Source: Siphlonurus alternatus
Lineage: Eukaryota > Arthropoda > Insecta > Ephemeroptera > Siphlonuridae
Assembly: GCA_949825025.1 (NCBI GenBank)
Contig: OX463779.1
Location: 27,122,539-27,186,538 of the forward strand
Length of the DNA: 64,000 nt
Reading direction: 5' to 3'
The stretch's first letter is position 1. Every line of letters starts with the position of its first letter. The translations under genes and the position numbers were made by a program. Below are positions 1 to 10,228 of the stretch, piece after piece. A model generated the notes under the pieces. The model did no database searches. It was given only the letters and a program-made list of their open reading frames with translations, and had not been told where the DNA came from.

Positions 1-63
1 TTTATTGCATTACAAATGTATAATTACACATGCAAATATTTCTAACGTTGTTTCTTGCCGCAG

Positions 64-2970
64 GTGCTGGTGTTGAGCGTGGCGGGTTGGGTGACGGCCT
101 GGGAGGCGCTGCCCAACATCCCGGCCCAGCGGCGCGCGGAGTACTACCTGCTGCACAGCGACGGGGGCTACAAGTACGGTTATGACACCGGGGCCGGCTC
201 CAGCCACGTCGTCATGGGGAACCCTGCCAACGAGGTCCGAGGATCGTACGCTTACGAGGGACCTTCGGGACCCGTGCAGCTTGATTACACAGCCGGCGTG
301 GGAGGTTTCGTCCCCAGCTTGCATGAGGCCAAGTCCGGAGCAGTGGAGGCGACAGCCGCAGTCCACTCTCACGGAGCTAGCCAGAAAGCAGCATCTCATT
401 CAGCCTCTCACGGGGCTAGCCAGCAAGCCACCGCCCACTCTCATGGTACTGGCAAGCAGACCGCTGAATCAGAAGGTTGGGACGAGAACGCTGATGCTTC
501 GTACGCTTTCACAATCGACACTGACGAATACAAGAGACAAGAGTCGAGCGATTCCAAGGGTAACGTTCAGGGACGTTATTCTTACAACAGCAATGATGGT
601 AATGAAGTCTCGGTCAGTTACACGGCTGGGGCTGGAAAAGGTTTCGTGGTTGAGACCAAGGGAGCTGCTGCGGGTGGACAGTCTGGTGGGGTCTTCGCTT
701 CTCGTGCACACACCTCTCAATCCCGACCCGTAATCCCCGCTCCTGCAAAGACCTACCAAGCAGCAGCACCCGTACCTGTTGCTCCATACTCTGGACCATT
801 CGCCAACATCATCTCCACTGGCCCTGCACTGGACGGCTCCTACTCGTTTTCCTACGAGACCCCTGAGCTGGACCGCAAGGAAGCTGGTGATGCCAATGGC
901 CTCGTTCTTGGACGTTACTCCTTTGTTGGTGCTGATGGCGTGAGACGCACCGTCGACTACCGAGCAGGCGCCTTGCTTGGCTTCGTGCCTCAGGGAGACG
1001 GTATCAACCCACCCCTACCCGCCCCCGCTGCCCCCGCCGTGATGGCCTACAACGCAGCGTCCTCTCACTCTGCTAACTCCGGCTACCAAGCAACAGTCCA
1101 TTCTGCTTCAACATCCCACCAATCAGATGAGTCAAGCGTCCCCGCAGATGCTTCTTATGCCTTTTCCTATCAGGCCGATGATCACTCACGACAAGAGAAG
1201 TCTGACGCTGCTGGAAATGTGGCTGGTGAGTACAGCTTCACGGACCCTGAAGGACAGAGCAGGACCATCCAGTATGAGGCAGGAGCCAATAAGGGATTCG
1301 TCGTGAAGGAGGGAGCTGTTACCACCTCGCAGCAGACCAAGTCGGCCCCTAGACCTGTTGCACCCAGACCCGCTGCACCCAAAGTAGCAGCAGCACCAAG
1401 AGTTCCAGTACCAGCGGCACCGAGTGCGTTTGCAGCTCAGCACGCAGCGTCACTTCATGCTGTCATGTCATCCCCTGGAGCAACCAACACCGACGGTTCT
1501 TACTCGTTCTCTTATGAAGCTGATGATCATTCTCGTAAGGAGAGTGCTGATGCCAACGGTAACGTGCAAGGATACTACTCATTCAAAGCTGATGATGGTG
1601 TTTCTAGAAAAGTCGAGTATGAAGCCGGAGCAAACAGGGGCTTCGTAGCTAAAGGTGATCATCTGCAAGTAGTCGCTCCTGTTTCATCGACACGGACTGG
1701 CTCTTCTCACACCGGAAGCTCTGCTAGTTATGCTGCTCACTCAGCGTCTAGCTTCAACTCAGCCAGTGCTACAGGGGGATATGCTGCCGCTCAACAGCAG
1801 CCTGCTGCCGTGCCAATAGACGCCTCGTATGCCTTCTCGTATGACCTGGGTGATCACACTCGCCAGGAGAGCGCTGATCCTTCGGGATACGTGCGAGGTT
1901 CATACACGTTCATTGCTGATGATGGGGTAAGCAGGAGCGTGCAGTACGAGGCTGGAGCTGGCAAGGGATTCGTAGCCCAGGGCGAGCATTTGCCTTCCAC
2001 TGCTGGCGCTGCGGTAGTATCCACCAAGACCTCAGGAGCAAGCAGCAGTGCTTGGTCCGGTCAGGCTGCGTCCTCAGGTGCGGGAAACAGTGCGTGGACC
2101 AGCCAAGCCGCGACCTCAGGCAGCGCGTTGTCAGCCCCCCAGGCCACCGTGTCTGACGAGGAGATTGGAGACGCGTCTTACACATACAGCTACCAAACTG
2201 ACACGTCCAGCAAGAGCGAGAGCTCGGATGCCGCGGGCAACGTGGTCGGAACGTTCACTTACGTCGGAGGAGATGGACAGTCGCGTACCCTAAACTACGT
2301 CGCTGGTGAGTAGGCGGACAAGGGCTTTCCCATCAGGACGAATGTGTGGCTATTCTATACGATAACAAATATATTTTATATTCCTACGCAGTTAGGACTG
2401 GAAGTTAGGAAATATATATAGATTTATATATACATCCGGTGTTATCAACCATAAAATTTAATTAAATAAATATTTAATATAATTTTGACTGGTATAAACT
2501 TTCGTTATAAATAAATTTCTCCTTTCTTTCAAATTTTACTAAAACACTCTATGGGGAATTTACATGAACAGCAATATTATTTATTGAATAACAAAATAAA
2601 AAATTGTATAGAATGTTTTTTTTTGTCAATTTTTCATGGTACTAAAACATTATTAATTTACGGGAAAAAAGCCATGTGTATTACATTCTAAAATGTTCTT
2701 TCTACTTCAGGTCCCAACAGCGGATTTGTGGCGAACGGTGCTCACCTTCCCGTTGCCCCCGGTGCTGAGAGCGCTGTGGTTGTTGCCAAGAGCCAGGGAG
2801 GCGCCTCTTTCTCCACCCAGCAAAGTCACGGAGGAGCAACTAACTCGTGGAGCGCTGCGTCAGCTCGGTCTCCTCCGGTCCCGGCGACGGCCACCAACTT
2901 CGTGCTGCATAAGTACCTGCCACCTGACAGCTCGCAGAAGTACGGTTACATCTTCGACACCCGCCAGTGA
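64..2970 (+). CDS. Multi-domain cuticle protein with seven R&R chitin-binding domains (3' part of gene)
   Basis: Two exons are visible: 64-2305, after a CAG acceptor at 61-63, and 2711-2970, ending in TGA. They join in phase 1 across a 405-base intron with GTGAGT/CAG borders; reading through the donor would meet a stop at once. The visible part is 833 residues. It opens with a hydrophobic stretch (VLVLSVAGWVTA) that reads as the rest of a signal peptide, so the missing first exon probably encodes only a few residues, as is usual in arthropod cuticle genes. Seven Rebers-Riddiford (Chitin_bind_4) domains follow at about nt 163-318, 493-654, 829-996, 1144-1308, 1489-1656, 1816-1980 and 2167-2736. 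Each has the Y-x-F/Y-x-Y start, a D/E-R-x-E core, a G-x-Y-x-F/Y segment and a G-F-V end. The last domain is split by the intron. Ala/Ser/His and Pro/Ala-rich linkers separate them. Domains 4-6 resemble each other most, which suggests internal duplication. Role by family: structural chitin binding in the exoskeleton. Confidence 0.9.
2306..2710 (+). other. Intron of the cuticle gene
   Basis: This AT-rich phase-1 intron runs from GTGAGT to a CAG acceptor. It splits the seventh R&R domain just before its conserved G-F-V end. I see no other feature inside it. Confidence 0.85.
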
Positions 2971-3240
2971 TTCAATCGTCCACGACCTGCATGCATGTGA
3001 CGCATTAATTAGAATATTCCTTTCAATTAAGTCGATCAATAGGTATCAAAAGTCAGTCGCACGAGAATCGGAATTGCTCGCTCTCTTGAATCAAAAGCAG
3101 TCATTTAAAGTAAGCGAGGCAAAGTTTCTGTGTGTGAGTAAAGACTTAAATTAAATCTAAAATTAAATTAATGAATTAACGATGTTTCAGATCGATTTTA
3201 TTTTCTATTTTTTGACTTTTTGATTCTTATTGATGGTATT

Positions 3241-3246
3241 AATAAA
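3241..3246 (+). terminator. Candidate polyadenylation signal of the cuticle gene
   Basis: This AATAAA lies 271 bases after the cuticle stop codon in AT-rich sequence. Position and sequence are the only evidence. Other AATAAA copies occur in this AT-rich spacer. Confidence 0.35.
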
Positions 3247-4335
3247 TTTTGCAATCTAGTCTAAAACTAAAAAGAGGTAAAATTTCCATGACCAACGTCA
3301 CGTACAAGATTACAGAAATACGCTGCAATCGTTAAGTTGCATCAATTGAATATAATTAAAAATAAGAATTTTGTGATTTAGTATATAGCTCATGTCTTGT
3401 ATGTCGATCATTACTCTTTGTCTCTTGTATTGGATGAAATATAATTTTCCACCCGCGTCATGTGCTCAAGTCATCATGCGACACCCCCTGACCGCAAGTG
3501 CCCGGAGAACCTGATTCCACCCCTCCCCCCTCCTCCAATCTCATGGAGACCTCGAGTCCCCTAGCCGCCATGAAACAAGGACCACGTCTGTTGTTGGGAA
3601 GCCATTCAGGAAACTTATAAAGTTTAGCTGAAAATTGGACTTCCAAGAACAATACTTTATACTAAAAACTATTTATGAGCATTTAAAAAAATACAAAAAT
3701 ATTTTTTACAGCAAATTAAAATGAAAACCACCATACTGTGTTTCAAAAATGTAGATGAAATGACAAATAGTTACAAAATACTTATGGTGGGGTAAAAAAA
3801 AAATAAATAAATAAATAAATAAATAAATAAAAAAAATGCATCAATGCATTATAAAAAGAAAAAGTAAACTTTATAATGTTCTAAAATAACAAAGCAAATT
3901 TTATGAGATTTGCTACAAATGTTGCAAGAAATTTTCTTCGCCTATGAATGTATAATGTACAAAATAAAGATTTTTTATAAAAATAAATACATTATTTGTT
4001 TAATTACAAACTATATTTTATGAAGTTGTGTAGCTAGGGTTTAATAATAATTAAGCTACACGTTAATTACTAATTCACAATAACCTGGACTTGCAGCCAC
4101 TTTCATTATAATGCATGCAAGGTACAAATTATTTAATTTAACTATGTCATTTAATTATGGACAATTATTAATTATCTTAAAATTTCATTCGTAACATGCA
4201 TTTTTACTTCATGCATAATTTTATTATAATACTTTTTTTTTAGAAGAGTGATAATTCTGATAAATAAGTAATAATAATAATGAGCTTGGCGATCAAAGTG
4301 TCAAAGTGAAACATTACCACTTTCAACAAAAGTTC

Positions 4336-4336
<1 letters not shown>

Positions 4337-4427
<91 letters not shown>

Positions 4428-4452
4428 GTATATATATATATATATATATATA
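4337..4452. repeat. (TA)n microsatellite
   Basis: Over 100 bases of nearly pure TA, with a few interruptions near the right end. Confidence 0.97.
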
Positions 4453-4669
4453 CTTTATGTATATATGTAACGTATATGGGCAAATATATTATATGGGTAA
4501 CACTGATGTTATTCCCACAAATAAGATTGAATTTCTCTGCTATTTTGTAATTTTTAGCTACAATATCAACTTTAATAATTTAATTGCTGATTAAGCTGAT
4601 TTGCATGAAATGATTATAATTATATATTTTAATTAATGGCCTAATGATATATTTAGTTAATATTTTAAG

Positions 4670-5050
4670 GTAGAGATAACGTCGGTCAGCTGTTTTTTTT
4701 TAGCTCTTTTTGATTAACATGCAAACCTTAGTAAATTCACAAAAACTCTGAAATTTTTTTGAGAGGCAGATATTAGTGCCTTAAAGCCATAGAAAAAGTT
4801 TCAAAACAATTTAACGAGCCGATTTTTTTTAATTAAGTTTTTAGTTTGTCTCTCCATGGGAAAGCCCTATGCTGAAAATTAAATAAATTAATTAAAAAAA
4901 ATGTCTCGTTAAATTATTTTGAAATTTTTTCTATGGCTTTTAGGCACTAATATCTGCCTCTCAAAAAAATTTCAGAATTTTTGTGAATTTGCTAAGGTTT
5001 ACATGTTAATCAAATGGAGCTAAAAAACAGCTGACCAACGTTATCTCTAC
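4670..5050. mobile_element. Palindromic MITE-like element, arms about 150 bp
   Basis: The left arm begins GTAGAGATAACGTCGGTCAG. The right end is its near reverse complement, ending at TTATCTCTAC. The arms match over about 150 bases with few mismatches, including the block around GAGAGGCAGATATTAGTGCC, and are separated by about 80 bases. There is no coding capacity. The superfamily is unknown and no clear target duplication was found. Confidence 0.85.
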
Positions 5051-5610
5051 ACACACACATACAGTATAATATATATATGATATGGATAGCTATACCCAGG
5101 TATTCACAAAGAAGACTTATTGTTAATAGCCTAAATATAGAAATTATTATTACTGATAGAAATTTAAATTAAAATATTAAATCTAGTACTAATTAAGTGT
5201 GTAAAAATAAGCATTATTTGTTGAGTGTACTGTATTATAGGAATTATGTAGTGAATAAATAACAATATAACTATTCTAACAGACGTACATGCAGTTTTAG
5301 GTCACACAGTCTAGCGAGTTGCTTACTTATATTATACATTTTTTTTTTTTTTTTTTTTTTTTACAATATTATCATTTTTATCAAATAGTAGGAAAGGAAA
5401 TTCTTGCTGCAGGGGGAGATAGCGAAAATACTGGGGAGTGAAAACTCAACTGTATAATCTATAATAGCTCACTTACCTTTTTAACAGTTTAAATATCTTA
5501 TCAACATTTTAGTAATATATAGGGGACAAGTTTAGGGACGAACGTGTTTCATTTTTCCATTCCTGATTAATTTATCAAAATTAATTTTTAAAGTTCATGC
5601 AACAAAACTG

Positions 5611-5613
<3 letters not shown>

Positions 5614-5673
<60 letters not shown>
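5614..5673. repeat. (AT)n microsatellite
   Basis: Sixty bases of uninterrupted AT dinucleotide. Confidence 0.97.
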
Positions 5674-5677
<4 letters not shown>

Positions 5678-5682
5678 AGTCA

Positions 5683-5974
5683 TCTGGCAAAACCGGTCAA
5701 GTGGCGAAATTTTCGATATGCGTTTTTTTGCATAGTGCTGTACATTCCATTGAATCCTATGATATTCTAGAAGCATTTTGTCGTCTGAACAATGCAACTA
5801 TTTTTTTTTTTAATATTTAAGGGCAAAAATATCAAGATTTTTGAAAATATTTTTCTCATAGTTGAGTCTGGCAAAACCGGACAAGTGGTTGAAAAAAGTT
5901 TATCATGAATCTGGCAAAAGCGGACAAGTGGCTTAAAAAAGTGTATCATGAATCTGGCAAAACCGGATATTTGG
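5683..5974. repeat. Four copies of a CTGGCAAAACCGG motif
   Basis: The motif TCTGGCAAAACCGG, followed by (A/T)CAAGTGG in the first three copies, occurs near 5683, 5866, 5910 (with AGCGG) and 5953. The last three copies have a period of about 43 bases and share the linker TTATCATGAAT. This is a decaying short tandem array. Confidence 0.8.
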
Positions 5975-8190
5975 CTCTTATTTTGCTACAAAAATTATTG
6001 AAGATTTTTAATTTTTATTAATTTAAAATTATTTATTTTTAATGCTGATTATTAGACTATAACAGTAAAACCTTGATTTTACGAAATCCGATTTTACGAA
6101 ATTCGCGATTTTGCGAAGTATTTTCTCGGTCCTGAAGTCCTGAACAGATAGATAGGGAAATGCATTTTTTAAATAACCTTGAAATTACGAAATTTATAAT
6201 AATTATAATAATAATTTATAATAAATTATAAAATTTATAATTTTATTTATAATAAAATATAAATTTTCATTTTTTTAGATACAATAAAAAATAAAATCTA
6301 GCTATGATCAAGAGGTCGCATGTCATGACGCACCAAAAGGGAAACAATTTCCTCTCCATTAAAGCATAATGATATCATGCAATCACTGAGAGACGGAAAC
6401 GCACTCAAACACGGTCGTAATCGAGGAACCGGAAATCAGATAACATGATATTTTAGAACTTGATGATTGTACTGTTATATATGCCGGCCAGAGCTATATT
6501 CTTTCATAGGCATTAAAAGATTTAAAATGGGAATTGGTCTCCGTAATCTAGCTATACGCACAATATATCTAAAAAACATATAATAAACCGTATATCATAA
6601 TCTATTATAATTAATATAAAAATAATTTGAACGATAAATTCTCAAAACACATATATTCTAAAAAAACTAAGTGCATTGCATATATAATAATTATATGACA
6701 TAATTATATAATTATATTACAGTATAATAATAGCAAAAAATATATTATACTCTCTTATATTTACACTCACAAAAATATTTATAAGAATTTGTGGTTTCCT
6801 ATAAATTTAGAGCTATTTTAATTGTACTCATAATATATAATATGTTCATTATATTTGTGTTCAATAAACAAATTATAAATTATAATAAAATAAATATATT
6901 AATAAATGTCACCGCGGGTGGCACAAAAAAATAATGCGTGCATGCAGTTTGAAATGCTTATCTTGCCGCCTTTGAACCACTTAACCGAGAAGGCTTTCGT
7001 AATTTTCTATAAAATAATATTAATCCAATTTAAGCAAGTTTTTACATTGAAAACTATCATATGGTGTTTTAAAAGCATTTAAAATTATTTTGTTGTAAAT
7101 ATTAGAGGGTTATTATCAGAAAAAAAGGTTGCCTTTTTATCTTTAAAATAGTTAAAAATTTATATGTAGATCAATCACATGTGTCCCCGGTACGTCATAT
7201 CTTTTCGACCAATCAGAGTCGAGGAAATCACCCTTGAATTGGATCGGTCCTGCAATATGGCTGTCAGTATAAAAGTGATGCTTGCACGATGCGTACCTCT
7301 CCGGGCGCTCTGCTTCGTGTCATCCATTTTTATGCAATATTGCAAGTCAAATTTTGCAAACTACGAAGCTGATATTGGAAGATTTCATCAATCAGGAACA
7401 TGACACGCTATTACAAAGTAGGTTTTTTGTTGTAATGGGCTTGCTACTTGGCCGCTCTGGGTGTTATGCATATATTTGTATGGAGAAAAGTTGTTGCAGC
7501 AACTTGCAGCCACTGGGCACTGGGCCACTGCTGGAGGGGAAAGTGGCATTTTGTATGATACAAATTATCCTAGCCCTCTAACTAAACGTCTTTTACTATT
7601 TATAGTTTGATTTATACAGCAATGATGTAATTACTAGTGGAACTGTAACTTCTGTTGTTCCTGCAGTTGAAAGCTGTGCAGAGTCTATGAGCTGATTACA
7701 CTACAGATCATGTCTGATGATTAACCAGCCGTTTGACCCACATCGAAGGACTTGAGGAAAGAAAAGATGACATCTCGGTAGGCCCATGTCGTATTTTACA
7801 TTATGATACTGTAGTTTTTCAACAATTGATCAACATTAAATTTACTGACATTAAAAGATTTATAATAAAAACTCCTGCACTGGACATGTTGGCATGCATA
7901 ATATAATATATGATTTATATATGCATTCATGTACAGTATATAATTTAATAAATATACAATATTGATGACAAAACAACAATAAAACATCATGCATGCATGC
8001 AGTGTGATAAAATATGCATAAAAAGATAATTATGATAGTCTGAGGATTGCTAGAAAGGTACTTCCACTATTACAAAAATTGTTGTGGAATAGGTGACTTG
8101 TCCTTATAATACACTGATTCTCGCCATCTGTGAGTGGTGCTGCAACTTTTTGCAACTTGCAGTTCAAAGTCGATCAATCACTTGACAGCA

Positions 8191-8240
8191 TGACGTCATG
8201 CCGTTCTAATCCATCAATGGCTGCTCTGATGTCAACCAAT
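8191..8240 (+). promoter_or_regulatory. Candidate BTAF1 proximal promoter elements (CRE-like and CCAAT)
   Basis: TGACGTCA at 8191-8198 and CCAAT at 8236-8240 sit just upstream of the candidate start codon at 8260. The block with the CRE and a similar CCAAT-like/GCATGG block look like a diverged tandem duplication. These are motif matches only. Confidence 0.25.
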
Positions 8241-8259
8241 CGCAGAATCGCTTGGCAGC

Positions 8260-8291
8260 ATGGCGTCACACACGAGCCGCGGTGGCCCGAG
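8260..8291 (+). CDS. BTAF1: Candidate BTAF1 exon 1 (start codon)
   Basis: ATG at 8260 opens 32 bases ending in AG before GTAGTT, a phase-2 donor that joins in frame to exon 2 to give [16 protein letters not shown]. Animal orthologues start with a short Met-Ala/Thr...Ser-Arg leader directly before LDRLF, also split at this Arg. The donor is weak and the exon sits inside an inverted-repeat segment, so a start elsewhere upstream is possible. Confidence 0.35.
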
Positions 8292-10189
8292 GTAGTTGTC
8301 TTTATCTCGCTAGTATTTGGAACTGAGCAGTGCTAGGGTGAAAACAATTGCACTGAAGCAAACTAGAATAGTTATTCCACGTTTTGGCAGTGAAAAATGT
8401 TAACTTTTTATTTTCTTTCGTACCTAACTCGCGGTTCACAAAATTTTCCCCCCATCTTCGCAATGTATTATTTCGTTTCTACATGCTTTGACCGTACACG
8501 AAGTTGTAGCGCCACTCGCACAGATGGCGAGGATCAGTGTAAGGACAAGTCACCTATTGCGCTGCAGAAAATGTAGCTCCGTAAGAAAATCATGGCTTGC
8601 CGCAGAAATTTTCGAATATTTGAGAGAAGCTGAAAGAGCTTGATGAATGTCTTTTTGGTGTAGAGCCTAGATTGTATTGTCTATTGAGCATGTAGGCAGG
8701 GTAACAATTTAAAATTGTATACAGTACCCTGAAAAGGCAATTGAGACAGTTGCTCGTTGCCACCAGAAGTGGTAAAGCCAAAAAAATATCCAAGGGGAGG
8801 AATTTAAGGTCCATAAGAAAATTAGTTGTAGCAGAGGCAGAGGTCAACCCACCCACTCGTCAACATGCTGGGTGCCTCAAGAGGGGTCTATCCATGACTC
8901 CCCCCTCCTCCTTGTCTATCTTGCTATGGTGGGCCTCTGTAGCTTCTATTTGCTATGTTTCAATGAACATAACTTAACTGCATGTTGGTGCAGGTTGGAC
9001 CGACTGTTTGTGCTGCTGGAGAGTGGTTCGTCGGGAGTGACACGGCGAGCGGCAGCTCAGCAGCTGGGCCAGGTTCAGCGCTTGCACCCCCATGAATTGC
9101 ACCTTCTGTTGGCTCGAACCTCTGCTCTGCTACGCTCTCCATCCTGGGAGACCCGCATTGCCGCTGGCCAAGCCATCGAGGCAGTGGTGCGAAACGTACC
9201 CCCCTGGGACCCTCCCCCAGCAGCAGCCATCAAGAAAGGTGAGCATATCAGGGGTACATTTATGCAATCAAGTAGTGACCATCCTCACTGAGGTTTTCAT
9301 CGTTGACTCAGTTAGGCACAACTAGGCAAATGCTCTTAAGAGTTGCTAGGCCATGGCTGCTCTAATTTGGAAAGGACTCACAAAATTCTAAACATTGCTA
9401 AGCAGGATCCACGAAGAATCAAGAAAATTTAAGTCTTGTCTGTTTCATGGATAGAGTATAAAATTTCACAACATATCTTTATAATCAAGGACAATATGCC
9501 ATATGTTCAGATATGATATGAGATAATGGTTACCTACATATTGGTAATATTGTCGTGCTTAGCCACACAGAAGAAAGTTGATTGGGTGATAATGCTGTTG
9601 AATAAAAAGCAATATTACCACCTAGTGGCTCCAGGGAAGAGGGTATTTTTTTCTTGCTGCTGTTATTTCTTTTAGACATAGGAAAATTGGTGTGACCAAC
9701 CAGATGATGTTGTTTCAGAGGATCGGGAGAGTGGTGGTGGGGGTCGCATGAGTTTCGAGACATTTGAGCTGGAGAAGGTGCTGCTGCAGGGTGCGCACCT
9801 GGTGGGCTCAGAGGGGCGTGAGTTCGAGCCGGAAGAGGTGGATGAGAACTGTGGAGAGCGACTAGCGAGGCAGCGAGCGGCTCTCAACGAGCAGCTGGGG
9901 GTGCCTGGGGGTGCCCTTGGCGAGGAGATTGTGTGTGCAGAAGACTTGATGACCGAGGCGAGCGACGTCCACGATGAAAACAAGGTTGGTTGGTTGGTAT
10001 TTTTGGGGCAATTGACACATTTTGGTCATGTATGCCCCCGATGATGAAAACAAGGTGAGGTAGCAGCAAGTCCTCAGAATGTATATCATATATGAGTTTT
10101 GACCTGTCTTTGACTTTGGAAATAATGTTTAGAGGTACTTCCAATTATACTATATACAGTATACTGTATAATATACGTATATACTGTAT

Positions 10190-10228
<39 letters not shown>

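Larger units (their letters stand above)
2971..8085. other. Intergenic spacer, cuticle gene to BTAF1
   Basis: No convincing gene is present. The spacer holds a short (AAAT)n run near 3799-3830, a long TA microsatellite (4337-4452), a palindromic element (4670-5050), a T tract (5340-5362), an AT microsatellite (5614-5673) and a short repeated motif block (5683-5974). The somewhat GC-richer stretch at 7170-7760 contains short open frames, none of which I recognise. Confidence 0.7.
8086..8560. mobile_element. 475-bp segment bounded by ~60-bp inverted repeats at the BTAF1 5' end
   Basis: The left end (8086-8147), reading GGAATAGGTGACTTGTCCTT and on through CTCGCCATCTGTG, is repeated in reverse complement at 8501-8560 with small indels. 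Inside lie a CRE-like TGACGTCA (8191-8198), a CCAAT box (8236-8240) and the candidate first exon of BTAF1. No target duplication is evident, so the segment may be a MITE or a local inverted duplication. Confidence 0.7.

Noticed and set aside
7257..7268. Alternative BTAF1 start, ATG GCT GTC AG resembling the vertebrate MAVS leader
   Set aside because: The next bases are TATAAA, so there is no GT donor in the phase needed to join exon 2.
7179..7581. Overlapping 74- and 99-codon frames in a GC-richer patch
   Set aside because: No recognisable domain, no splice-consistent extension, and two frames overlap without either being favoured.
9618..9628. CTCF-like core CCACCTAGTGG in BTAF1 intron 2
   Set aside because: A single 11-base match without flanking consensus is weak evidence for an insulator site.
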